Assembly (NCBI GenBank): GCA_905220665.1
Contig: CAJNAR010000158.1
Coordinates: forward strand, 496,001 to 560,000
Reading direction: 5' to 3'
Origin: Albugo candida
Lineage: Eukaryota; Oomycota; Peronosporomycetes; Albuginales; Albuginaceae
Length of the DNA: 64,000 nucleotides
Below the pieces are notes generated by a model, which was given only the letters and a program-made list of their open reading frames with translations, made no database searches and was not told the origin of the DNA. The position numbers were made by a program, and so were the translations under genes. Below are positions 10,261 to 21,052 of the stretch, piece by piece (position 1 is the first letter of the stretch; each line of letters begins with the position of its first letter).

Positions 10261-12227
10261 TTCATTCTGGAGGAGATGCCAACAATCCAAGCAATCCTTT
10301 CGATCAGGACGATCCTTTTGGCAACGTCACTTCGGACCGCGACATATTGGCGCCATACGAAATGGCACATGATGTCGACATCATTTTTTAGTATTGCCTG
10401 TCTACATTTGCAACAGAACGTGCCGATGAGAGTGACTTGCAAGTGTCTATACAACTAAACTGTCTATTGATTTGCCTTATTTGAGCAAACCTTAATACTA
10501 TCTGTAGCCATGAAAACCCATTGTATGGCTATGCAGAAAAGCATTTTGTTTTACGAGACACACGCCCTTCATCTTTCATCTGCTTTAAAGTCCGTCGCAC
10601 TCCTCTTCGCCTCGAGAAACGACTCTGTTGGGAGAAAGGAATGCTTCAGACTCCTCTTTTGGACCTGTCGAAAGAACACACGAGAATCGCTCTACAGGCA
10701 TTTCGTAATATTTCGGGATTTATGGGAACGCGAACGAGTGGAAAAGATAAATTTGATCATTGCGACAAACTCCTTCGAAATATTATGCCGCGGTCGGACA
10801 ATGTAAAAGACGAGATTTTCTGTCAGATTTGCAAACAAATAAATGGAAATCCGAATCAGTAAGATGACAGTCCTGTTTTCAATCTCTCCGTATGCTCACT
10901 GTAATTACTTTGCAGCGAAGCAAAACTGAGCGGATGGCTTTTACTTCACATTTGTATCGCCACATTCACACCTTCCACGACTTTGTATCCTTTTCTGGAG
11001 CGACTTCTTTATACAAATATCGGCTCTACGCATATTGAAATCTGTCAGCGGGCAACTGCGGCATTGAATGCATTACACAATCTATCAGGAAAAGCAGATA
11101 GAAAGGAATTACCAACACGGCAAGAGATTACATCCGTACAACAGCTCAGCAGTATTGAAATTCCGATATCGTTAGTGGATGGCTCAACTTTGCAAATTGC
11201 TATTTCCTCGTGGACAACGTGTGCAGAACTCAACAATATGGCTGCAGATCAGTTGGGTGTCGTACGAAAAGAGTTTTTCGCGCTTTACGAAGTCTCAACG
11301 CAATCGGAACGCCTCATTGAAGCAGAAGAGCGGATCGTTGATATGGTGTCGCTGTGGGATCGAATTTTGTGTGAAAAAGCTGACAAGAAACCGCGACAGA
11401 GCAACGATAAAGTCACACTTTTGTACAAAACATATCTTTTCGTGACTCTCGACAACGACTCCAATGAAGAGATCAATTTGTATTACGCACAAGCCGTTCA
11501 CGACATATTGACATCGACGTATGTGTGTCCACTGGAGAACTGTATAAAACTTGCCGCATACCAATTGCATTGCAATGTTGGTAGAAACGCTAATCAACGT
11601 CTTGAGCATATTCTCATGTAAGAAACTCTATCGAAATACTCCGATTTGACTCGCTTTCATTCAGGCGAGATATACATTTGTATATGCCACCAAATATGAT
11701 CAGTATCGCCAACACAAAATCCATCGTTCTGCAAATTCTCAAATTTTATGAGTCGATACAAAACTGGTCAATTCAGCAAGTCAAGCTTGCGTACCTCAGT
11801 ACATGTGAGAAGCTCAAATTGTACGGGTCGACATTCTTCAGTCTCACCAACACGCGAGTTCGTCGTTTCCGGTCAATCTGGTGCTAGCAGTGCATAGTTC
11901 CGGGCTGACGTTTGTGAGTGCTGAGAACGAACTAAGTACAGCTCATTGACGTAATTCCACATTATAATTTGCTTCTGTAGGCGATGATCGCTCATTTTTC
12001 TATCAAGATATTGTGAGTTGGGGGTATAGTTTGAACGCATTTGTGTTGGTGGTCTCTGTCGATAAAGCAGATGCCCATGATATCGAGTATGCCTTCCGAA
12101 CAAATATGGTGAGTACGTGAATCTCCAGTAGTCAAGGTCTGAATGGCGATATGACTAGGGACGAGCGATTAACAATTTGGTGCAAGCATACGTCCGTTAC
12201 CAATTAGAGCAGAAATTGACTCAGTGA
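10261..12227 (+). pseudogene. MyTH4-FERM tail gene, frame-interrupted and without a motor domain
   Basis: MyTH4-FERM modules form cargo- and microtubule-binding tails of certain myosins and kinesins. Visible exons are: about 10261-10390 (NPFDQDDPFGNVTSDRD); 10508-10858 with a MyTH4 core (WEKGMLQTPLLDLS, DEIFCQICKQINGNPN); 10916-11617 with the end of MyTH4 (LSGWLLLHICIATFTPS) and FERM F1/F2; 11665-11935; 11981-12108 (SWGYSLNAFVLVVSVDK); and 12159-12227 (GRAINNLVQAYVRYQLEQ, then stop). The GT-AG introns at 10859-10915, 11618-11664, 11936-11980 and 12109-12158 keep the frame. Between about 11840 and 11862 one base is missing: LYGSTFF is in one frame and SSSFPVNLVLAVHSSGL in the next, and no intron explains it. 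Exon joins before 10508 are unresolved too. No motor domain is seen upstream, where the inverted duplication begins at 10051. A sequencing error at the indel remains possible. Confidence 0.65.
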
Positions 12228-12394
12228 GTATGTAAGGCTTCTACAGCTTTACATCATTCGTATGCTTCGTCGATTCGTGAATGTTTTAGCCTCCGAGTGA
12301 AGACTTGGAGAGCGAAGCCTCGACTTGCTTGCACCGATGATACCACGTATCTGAGTCGCGTTCCTCATCGCAAATTGCATCGTTGATGCTGTCA

Positions 12395-15018
12395 TCAAAT
12401 AATCATTGTCGATGATGCGATTGTAGCAGTATTGCTGGTGGCATCGTCTTCTGCTGTTGTGTTCACTTTTTTGTTCAAATGATTGGGAATTGCAGAACTG
12501 ATTGAGTATACATCTACTGGTAACAAAAAGAAGCTCGAAGCCTTCATTTCCAAGTCGTTCCGATCTTGCTCACTCTCATAAGTGAACCAGGAGAGAGCGA
12601 TCTCTGAGTCAGCGTTTGTAGTCTTTGAACGATGAACACAGCTTCTATGAGCGTTTGGACATGACTGAAAATCGCTTTCCATGACGCACAAAATCCAGTT
12701 ATTCACATCCTTCACCACAGACCCACAGATTCCATTGGGATTATCTTTCCGGGCAGAATCGATTGAAATCGAAGAGAATGGGAACAACACTTCAGCGTAC
12801 GCTTGTGCTTTGTTGCGAGCATCGGAATGCTTTCCGTTGTTATGGAGAAAGTGGTGACATAGTTGACGCCATTTGAACTCGTCATTTGACAGAGCTAAGC
12901 AGCGGGTATCCGACGTGCAAATTGAGTCATAAGCGCGTTTGAAAAAAACCGATGCAGATTCCACTTGCGGGATATACAGTAGAACACATTTGGCAAGCCT
13001 TGATAATATCGCTGCATCTTGTTCGAAATCGGTCCAAAACCATTCCGGTGACGCATTATTTCGACTCATTTCCCATGTCACATCGTCTTCAAAAATGCCT
13101 TTCTTATTGATATAATGACTCAATTGATCCAATAAGACTCTCCGAGTGCTAAGGTACTCTTCACTTTTCATCGTATTGGCATGAGACGGATGTCGCAACG
13201 TATCATACTGAGATCCACTTAGCTGCTCGTGAACATTAACGATCATGTTGTTGACTCTGCGTCTTCCAACTGAAGACAGACCTGTTCCATGAATGCGTGG
13301 ATCGAGCAGTAATGCGACAAGTTGATGTTCTTGGATAGTTTCTTGAACGATATTTAACCACGAAAGCTCAAACGCGTTGATTTCTTCACTTGTTAATACA
13401 CTCGGAATCTCATCCAAAGACGTTTTAATGTCTCGCGTGACGGATAGAATCCACAGCCAGCATTCCAGAATTTGACTTGATGATACTTGTAGCGTTTCGC
13501 TTGCCGCAAAAAGCCACACAAACGGTTTGAAAATTTGATGAAGTGCAGACAAACGATACCAAAAGTGATTTTCTTTTTGGAAGTAATCCATCACACGCTT
13601 TCGATGTTGACCGATGCATTGATCTTCATTTGTGTGGGCCAGATAGTCATCTTCGAGTAACGCGTTCTGAAGCTCTTGGTGTACATTCAGCAGTCTATTG
13701 ATCAGTATTGGTACGTATTTCCACGAAAGGTGACAGCGTTCATCGTTTTTTTCGATCTGAAATTGCAAAAAATGTCGACAACAATAATCAGAGCCCAATG
13801 CGAGTGATTCCTTGTACACAAGCGCTTCTTGTTGTTCCAATGTGATCAAAGAATCAATGAGTCTGCTCGCCTCCTCCAGAGTTGTGATTACGCCAGAGCT
13901 GGATGCTAGTAGCTTTTTCAACATGTAAAAACTCTGTCGGATCAAACAGCTTCCAAATAACTTGATACGTCTCTCTTCACCAAGCATATCGGTCACTGAT
14001 GTGCACTTTTCAGGAATGCACAAATTGACCATACAATTCTGCGATATTCGAACTTCCAATTCAAAAAGCGCTTTTTCCAATGTCAACCGCAGTCGCTGGC
14101 AAGGCGTCTCAGATGATGGGTTTGAGCTTTTACAGGAGGTCCACAATTCGAATTGGCGGCGATCGTCAAAGAGCATGACATCAACGCTATCATCCTTATA
14201 ATTCTGTTGTATTAACGTCAAATACTGAGTTTTCTTGATAAGATCTTCAATATCACTATCCAATTGCTTGTAAAGTGTCACCAATCCATCGACCGGATCG
14301 ATCCATAATCCATGACCGGAATGACAATTTGTATCGGAAAGAGTAGTGTTCCCATGCTTTCCATTCACAGGCGAGAGTCCCGTAATTGAGAAAGTGAATT
14401 TTTGGAAAGCTTTACGAAGGTCTTCATCTTTGAGGAAAAAAACTGGAAGAGTATTGGTCGCACATACGCTGATAAATCGCTTGACAAAGAGATTCCAATG
14501 CTCAAAGAAACCGGTGGACATTAATTGAGATTCAGAATGCATCAATCCGTTGTCGTTCATATATGCGACCAAATTGGCGCTCTTAGGGTCAGAGTTGAGC
14601 TTCATTTTCTGTTTTAATGGAAACGTTGTGTTTGTGGGACTTATTTCTCGGGTTCTTTTTGTGAGTTTTTCTCGTTCACAATCTAATTCTACGTTTTCAG
14701 GCGCGTGCGGACATTTGAAGAGAATATGGTGAGCCATACGGGAAGCAACGCCAGCGCATCGAAAAGAGCAGAATTTGCATTGTGCGTGCACTTTATTCTG
14801 TTCCATTCGAAGTTGAGAGAAATACTCCCACACAGCACTGGGACGTCTTCCAGACCGCTGGTGCGATTTCTTGAAGGTTTCTAATGGAGTTTCGACATTA
14901 GGCAGCACGTGAGGGTCAACTAAAGTGATTTGATGAGCTAAAGTATGGAGGACGGGGTCGTTAGATACGATAGAAATCTCGAGAAAAGGAGTGGCTTACC
15001 TTTTGACGATGCATTCAT
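12395..15018 (-). CDS. BED-finger protein derived from a hAT transposase
   Basis: Two exons: 15000-15018 (MNASSK plus one base) and 12395-14919, joined across a GT-AG intron at 14920-14999, give 847 residues. The first exon supplies the only good ATG. A BED zinc finger lies at about residues 34-76 (WEYF, C54-x2-C57, H71-x4-C76). The body carries hAT landmarks: LVALLLDPR in the middle, and near the C-terminus a dimerisation-type block with LSRLAKCVLLYIPQVESAS. The long single frame, the intron and the lack of any terminal inverted repeats I could see suggest a domesticated transposase acting as a DNA-binding protein, or an old element that lost its ends. I did not establish whether catalytic acidic residues remain. 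Confidence 0.65.
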
Positions 15019-15607
15019 TTTAGACGTTCTTTGTCAAAATATATAGTATAAGAGACATGCGATTAAGTACGATTGAATATGTGGTTGCTATTTCATTTAG
15101 AACGACAATGACAAGAACTTGGCTTGCGGCACGATACAATTCAGTTTGATTTTGGCACTCACTGTGGGTAAAGCTGCTACCTTTAGTGCTTGCAGTGTTG
15201 GGGACGTATACTGTATATTCTTCCAGCGAGCGTAGATCATGAGACGGCGAACGGATGACTTGACTGCTATCCTTCTATATACATGAAGGTATGATGTTGT
15301 CGTTTCTGACTGAGTTGAGTTGGAACAGAGAATTTGCACACCGCAAAACGACGTCAGCATGCAACTTTGGCCGATTGTTTCACTGATGGGAACGATGGAC
15401 AGCATTCATTCCAAACATCGCACCAAGAAACCGGTTTGCGCACTCATCATACTTTTTGTATCCAGATCGCCGTGATCGATGTGGTACCCGGATACTGTAA
15501 TGGTTCTTCATGTAATTAACGCTGTCGGCCCGGATGAGAGTCGAAACGAATACGAATAGAACGCCCTTGTAATTGTTGCATGTTGTACTTACATTTGAGC
15601 AAAACGT
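15019..15607. other. Intergenic stretch upstream of the duplicated unit
   Basis: This is the 5' flank of the hAT-derived gene running into the left edge of duplicated-unit copy 1. Short open frames on both strands (for example 15097-15405 on the minus strand) lack a recognisable product. No gene is called. Confidence 0.4.
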
Positions 15608-16138
15608 TGCTTTGACACTATGCATCTCTCGTTGCTTTCCTCCAGTGCGCAGGACACCAAGATCTTTGAATATAACTGCTTTTTTAATTAGGTTAACTGT
15701 CAAGTTGTTTTCTATAACTAAATACTATTTATCTATGAAAATCTGCATTATTGGCTTGTGGTAGACTTCTACTATAACTTCCATATCACCCGCATATTTC
15801 ACCTGCCGCTATTTTTGGATCTCACGGTACACGTTGCCGCCAGATCTAAAAATAGCTCTTCCGCATCATGAGTTGCACTTATCAATGAGTACATCTCATT
15901 TTGCGTGTCATTTGCATCAATTTGATCACTGCAAAAGACACTCAAAATGAGATCTACTCATCGATTTCAACTTATCATCCGGTTCCGCTTCCGATTGCTC
16001 GGAAAGCGCCGCCTTTCGCAATCGACGATGTCTCCAATCAGCATCCACTTATGCTAAGAGACTTGCAAGGTGAGGTCGGTATGTGTCAATATTCTTTCGT
16101 TTCTTTGTCTCGAACGAATTACTAACTATTTTATCAAA

Positions 16139-17242
16139 ATGCAGCGAGAAAGAATGATCACGACGGCCAACGTGCCCAACAGAAATGTACCAATGCAAAG
16201 AACATCAACGTCGACTCGGAAGCGTGTCGGCGGCGGATACGCGATACAGTCACCAACGGGAACATCAGCGCCGCGCGCCATCCAGCAGCGAGTCAATTTC
16301 GTCACGCGTGCAGCACCAATAGCAGTAAATCGACCGCGTCTCAGTGACTACAACCAGCTGAAGGAAGAAAATGAGCAGCTGTTGCGCTTGTTAAATGAGA
16401 AGTCAGCCCAGCTGGAAGGTGCAATGTTCGAGATCGGCGGACTCAACTCAAAAGTTGTTGATCTTGAAACCCGACTGGAGAACAATCAGAAAAGTACGGC
16501 GGAAAAGGCAACGGAGATCCAACATGCGTCCAAAAGCTGCGCGACTAAAGTCAGCGAATTGGAAATCCTCAGTCGGGAATTACAGGAAAATTTGGAATTG
16601 AAAGAATCCCAACTAGAAGATGCCGAGATAGCGATAAGCCAGCTCGAATCTACTCTGGAGTTCAAGTCGACTCAAATCTGCACACTTCAAGATGTGTTGG
16701 AAAAGTGCGTCTCCGATGTAATCGAACTCGAAACCCTCAGTGAAGAACTGATCGAAACCCTGGAGTCAAAAGCAGCTGAGCTTGAACATGCAAAGAAGAC
16801 GATATGTACTGTTGGAAGCTCAGGAAACCGGCTGAACACCGGTATTGATGCGGTGGAGTGTCCATCGGCGACACCCAAAACGGATGACAGGAGAATCATT
16901 CAAGACTTATTACAAGATTTGGGGAGCTTGACGACCCAACTACACGAAGCGCAAGACCAGATCAGCAAACTTGAAGCAGAACTCCAAGTCTTCGGTATGC
17001 GACCCGAGAATAGATACGGGAACACGGCGCATTTTTCAACTGCGGAACCCGAAGTGGATGGAAGTGAAAAAGCGCTACTCGAAAAGGTCAACCAAGATCT
17101 CTTACAAGCGTTGGAACGAAAAATGAGGCAGTACTACGAAGCACAAGATCAAGGCCGTGATCTTAAAGCGGAAGTTGAAGACCTAAAGAATCGGTTACAG
17201 AAAAACTTTCCGGACGTTGCAAAGTCTCGAGACAAGCTATAG
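16139..17242 (+). CDS. Coiled-coil protein, copy 1 (unknown function)
   Basis: Starting at ATG 16139 (MQRERM) the frame gives 367 residues. Residues 1-60 are basic and low in structure (TSTSTRKRVGGGY). From about residue 68 onward the chain is mostly heptad-like coiled coil rich in Glu, Leu and Gln (QLKEENEQLLRLLNEKSAQL), broken by a linker near residues 225-250, with a second coiled coil to the end. No signal peptide or membrane segment. A TACTAAC-like branch point and AG lie just before the start, so an upstream non-coding exon is possible; joining to the upstream frame at 15901 does not keep this frame open. I do not recognise the family. The paralogue at 35635 differs by ten residues. Confidence 0.7.
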   Translation: MQRERMITTANVPNRNVPMQRTSTSTRKRVGGGYAIQSPTGTSAPRAIQQRVNFVTRAAPIAVNRPRLSDYNQLKEENEQLLRLLNEKSAQLEGAMFEIGGLNSKVVDLETRLENNQKSTAEKATEIQHASKSCATKVSELEILSRELQENLELKESQLEDAEIAISQLESTLEFKSTQICTLQDVLEKCVSDVIELETLSEELIETLESKAAELEHAKKTICTVGSSGNRLNTGIDAVECPSATPKTDDRRIIQDLLQDLGSLTTQLHEAQDQISKLEAELQVFGMRPENRYGNTAHFSTAEPEVDGSEKALLEKVNQDLLQALERKMRQYYEAQDQGRDLKAEVEDLKNRLQKNFPDVAKSRDKL

Positions 17243-17272
17243 TGGCAGCTCATTCGCCCAAAGCTCATTCAT

Positions 17273-17708
17273 CTGATGACCTCATTACGTCATCGGATGT
17301 GGATGTGCGGAACAATACCTGATGATCTCATTACGTCATCGGATGCGGATGTGTGGAGCGATACCTGATGACCTCATTACGTCATCGGGTGTGGATGTGC
17401 GGAACGATACCTGATGACCTCATTACGTTATCGGATGTGGATGTGTGGAACAATACCTGATGACCTCATTACGTCATCGGATGCGGATGTGTGGAGCGAT
17501 ACCTGATGACCTCATTACGTCATCGGATGTGGATGTGTGGAACAATACCTGATGACCTCATTACGTCATCGGATGCGGATGTGTGGAGCGATACCTGATG
17601 ACCTCATTACGTCATCGGATGTGGATGTGCGGAACAATACCTGGTGACCTCATTACCTTATCGGGTGTGGATGTGCTGGAAGTTATGGATGATCTCATTG
17701 CGTCATCG
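17273..17708 (+). repeat. 46-bp minisatellite, about 9.5 units
   Basis: Tandem array of a 46-bp unit starting 31 bp after the coiled-coil stop codon. Most units contain GATGACCTCATTACGTCATC, a 6-bp hairpin stem (GATGAC/GTCATC) whose right half is TTACGTCA, close to an ATF/CREB-type bZIP site. Two unit variants (GTGGATGTG...GAACAATAC and GCGGATGTG...GAGCGATAC) alternate in the middle of the array, so there is some higher-order dimer structure. The last unit is degenerate. The array lies between the coiled-coil gene and the V-ATPase D start at 17973. Confidence 0.95.
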
Positions 17709-17972
17709 TATATTAAGCTCTTTAACAGCACCTGAATCAATTTTGAGTATTTAAATGTAATTAATATAAGTCGTTTTGTCTTATTTGTATTTGTTTTTAT
17801 TCTTTGTCAATGAAACTTGTATCTAACATTTCTTCATTACAGTATAGGTTTTGCAAGAAAGGTTTATTGTGATAGTAGCCACCATAAGTAATCTACATCA
17901 CATATATGCCCACCTCCAGGTGCTGTTTTTGACCAAGTCGAAATTGTCAATTAAAGGAAGATCGTCTCAAAA

Positions 17973-18813
17973 ATGTCATCCTCAGTGCAGGTCGCTCCCA
18001 CCCGCATGTACGTGTGCTGTACGAAATCAATGAGCTGCAGTCACAGCTAATACATATTTCTTCGCATTTGAACCCAACTCAGGTCACTCACAATATGCAA
18101 AACCAAACGGGTCGGTGCTAAAAAAGGTATTCATTTATATCCGACACTTTTCGATACGAATTCAGCTCGTACATCACTTCTTAGGCTTTGAGCTTTTGGA
18201 AAAAAGCGGATGCACTGAAAATGCGCTTTCAAGCAATGCTAGGTGAAATCCAGAAGGTGTACCTTCAAATGTAGAAAAGATTGGGCTCAGAGAATTTGTT
18301 CATGTGTCAGACAAAAACAGCAATGTCCAATGAAGCAGCAGAAGCTTTTTTTTCACTTACTCAGGCTCAGTACGAAGCGGAAGATTTTCGTAATAAGGTG
18401 ATCGAATCAGTTTCGACGGCATAAATTTGTATGCGGAATCGGATTGATAATGTCGCTGGAGTGAAACTCCCGGTGTTCACAGAGGTCGAAGTCAGCCGCG
18501 ATAAGTCTGACAATATCGATCTGTCGGGTGGCGGAGGAAAAATCCAGCTATGTCGAGAAAAGTTTCGAACTCTGCTCAGTGCTCTCATCAAATTGGCATC
18601 TTTACAGATTGGAGACTGAAAATGAGATACGTTTGCGTTTCTTACAGCTTTTCCATGAGAAGACTTCTTTTCTTACATTGGATGAAACTCTGAAAGTCAC
18701 AAATCGCAGAGTCAACGCACTTGACAATTTATTATCCATATTTGTTCTCTTATCACATATTTTGAACAAAATTTCTTCGTGTAGGTAACAATCCCACGCA
18801 TCGTGAGGTCAGT
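17973..18813 (+). pseudogene. V-ATPase subunit D pseudogene, truncated at its 3' end
   Basis: Subunit D is part of the central rotor stalk of the V1 sector, which couples ATP hydrolysis to proton pumping. The copy starts at 17973 (VQVAPTRM). An intron then leads to SLTICKTKRVGAKKG and a second to the KKADALKMRF block. Next come FFSLTQAQYEAEDF, NVAGVKLPVF and LSALIKLASLQ, then SFLTLDETLKVTNRRVNALD, all in the family order. Breaks are an extra base before KKADAL, in-frame stops after LGEIQKVYLQM and after VIESVSTA, and about 55 bp inserted before TSFLTLDE. The gene ends at a piece reading IPRI and is cut at 18814 by repeat R1. It is a decayed copy; a working gene must exist elsewhere. Confidence 0.85.
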
Positions 18814-19229
18814 ACACTTGGAACCAATAACGACGATCGGGTGAATCTGAGATTGATGGCGAGTATCCGCTGCAATCAATTGTAGCGTGGGATATTGGTT
18901 TTTTCGGATTCAAAAAAAGCAAATCATCCAGGTCATTCTTAATCAATAATGCCGCTTTTAGTCGTGGTAGACAACTCGACCGTACTCGATCACATAACCT
19001 GCGTGCAGAGAAGCACGATTTCATGGCTGCACAGTATTTTGTTGTATGAGCTGATTAAATTGCGAAGTTGTCAGTGCTCATCTGCATGCAGTCTCTCCGT
19101 CCCACAACTTCTATCGATGAACCTTCACTGCACTCGTTCATTTTTACATCCTTTTGGTTTGTTATGCCACTGATCATCCAAGTTGATAAGCTTCATGCGC
19201 CTTCTCGGTCACCATACACATCTATAATC
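18814..19229 (-). repeat. Dispersed repeat R1, right copy
   Basis: Reverse complement of 1-413. The left edge coincides with the truncation of the V-ATPase D pseudogene. The right edge (about 19229) lies about 190 bp before the phosphoesterase start. With the left copy it brackets an 18.4-kb block in inverted orientation. Confidence 0.85.
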
Positions 19230-19416
19230 TAAACTGGCAATCATATAGCTACCATCCTTCACGCGTTTTTCGAGAAAAGCAGCCGCGGATGGTGTCAAAA
19301 ATGTAAAGGCAACTTCGCTACCTATTTATGAATTTGTTGTCCATACAATAAATGGTATTAAACACTGAGCGATTGCGAACCAAAAATTGTGAACGTCTTT
19401 ACTTTTATAAGTCACC

Positions 19417-21052
19417 ATGGGGAAATTTTTTAGTATTCTAATCATTTTCAGCGCGTCTGTAGCCTTGCAATCGTACGCGATCCATCACCAATCGATAAAA
19501 CAAAATGGGTACTTGCGGCTCGCTACTTCTACAAAGCGTATTTTGCATTTTTCAGATGTTCATCTGAATATCTCCACAAACTTGTATGACTCTTTGCAAT
19601 TTGTATCAACTTATGGCACAGATGCTCCCCTATCATTGCTCCTTTCTTCATTGATGTATGCGAAATCGGTGCTACCGAATCCAGATATATTTCTGTATAC
19701 CGGTGACCATGCTGTTCACGCGCTATCAGCTCCATTCAATGAGTCATACCTTCGTCATGTAATCAAAAAGAATGTTGAGGTATTACATTCCTACTTTGAG
19801 AATTCCGCAACATATTCCGCCATCACTGGAAATTCCGATTCAGGTGAGAAGGACCCAATCATTTGATCGTGCAGCCTGATTATTCACTGTATTTAGTACC
19901 GGACTATGAAATGTTGATTACTGACCCAACATCGGAGTTAAATCCAACACTGATGGCAATATCCGATGCTTGGAAAGATTTTCTTACGCGAGACGAAATG
20001 GAGGACTTTAATCGACATGGATACATGTCTTTCGCAATTGATGAGCGTTTAGTTCTCATCACGCTGAATACTGTTCCTTATTCACCTCTTCACACACCAA
20101 AATCATCGGAAGTAAAGGATCCTTTTGGGCAGTTCGAGTGGCTGGAAAAGCAGCTGGAAATCATTAGATCGGAAAATCAGTTTGCGTATGTATGCGGTCA
20201 TGTTCCACCTATTGTCGATTCTTACGGAGGAAAGCCTCAATGGGAGGTTCAATATATAAGAACATACAAAAGAATCGTTGGGGCTTTTAGTGATGTGATC
20301 AAAGCACAACTCTTTGGTCACGTGCATAGTGTTGAAATGCGTCTACCTATCCAGAAGCAGGGTCTGTCAATGCAGACTACTCCATTATTCACTGCCGGAT
20401 CCATTTCTCCGTTATTTGGAAATAATCCGTCGTTTATCGTATGGGAGTATGACGCATTTACATACGAATTGCTGGACTACTCAGTATATGGTTCGAATAT
20501 TTCAACGTCGCAGCCATTCTTCAGTTGGAGCCTTTTATTCCGCGCTTCTGAGTAAGAATTTCAAAGATTGTCAAAACATCCTCACAAGCTTTTCTATGTA
20601 GAGCGTACAAGCTCACGAGTCTGTCGACAAGGAACTTGCAATTTCTGCTTGGCCAATTTGAATCAGATTTCAATATTCTTGAGCAGTACTATTGGAATAC
20701 GAAGGCTCAATCGCATCGGCAACCACCGTGTACTAATGCCTTATGTCGTGCATCTCTGCTTTGCTCCATGCAGTGGTGGACTACAGCGGACGAGTATCAA
20801 GGCTGTCTCAATACAACAGAGTTTTATCTTTCGACTTCAACATTTTCGACAGCTGATGATAATTTGAACCAAAAGCATGATTCTTCCTTCTTTGGAATTT
20901 GCGTCACTTTCATTCTGACGGTCGTTCAGTTCGGAGTGAGTATACTGGTGCTGGGTGGAATTTACATAGGAATACACGCTCAGCTTTATGCGAGTGGAAC
21001 AAGGCTAAGAAATGTGGGAAGTGCAAACAATGAACGTTGCCCAATGCTCTAG
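19417..21052 (+). CDS. Secreted acid-sphingomyelinase-like metallophosphoesterase
   Basis: Three exons (19417-19843, 19897-20551, 20602-21052) give 510 residues. The first intron must run to the AG at 19896: using the earlier AG at 19874 breaks the frame, whereas this one yields GNSDSVPDYEM. Calcineurin-like metal-binding motifs appear in order: HFSDVHL (D47, H49), YTGDH (D97), GNSD (N139), CGHVPP and LFGHVH. An N-terminal hydrophobic stretch looks like a signal peptide, and a hydrophobic segment of about 25 residues close to the C-terminus (ICVTFILTVVQFGVSILVLG) should anchor it. The layout resembles acid sphingomyelinase-like phosphodiesterases and endopolyphosphatases. The substrate cannot be decided, and a secretory or vacuolar location is inferred. 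Confidence 0.75.

Larger units (their letters stand above)
15608..18011 (+). repeat. Duplicated unit, copy 1 (coiled-coil gene, 46-bp minisatellite, V-ATPase D exon 1)
   Basis: This block matches 35104-37873 in direct orientation, starting near the shared stretch AGCTTTGACACT or GCTTTGACACTA and ending at the shared CCCACCCGCATGT. The two copies are nearly identical in the central part and drift at the left edge. The length difference (about 366 bp) is almost exactly eight 46-bp minisatellite units. Copy spacing is about 19.5 kb. Confidence 0.95.

Noticed and set aside
15901..16125. Upstream frame (and its twin at 35397-35621) as a coding exon of the coiled-coil gene
   Set aside because: It lacks an ATG, and splicing it at the visible sites puts the coiled-coil sequence out of frame. 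Conservation between copies is explained by the recent duplication.
19844..19896. Apparent frameshift in the metallophosphoesterase gene
   Set aside because: Using the AG at 19896 instead of 19874 gives a 53-nt canonical intron and the expected GNSDSVPDYEM sequence; total exon length is divisible by three.
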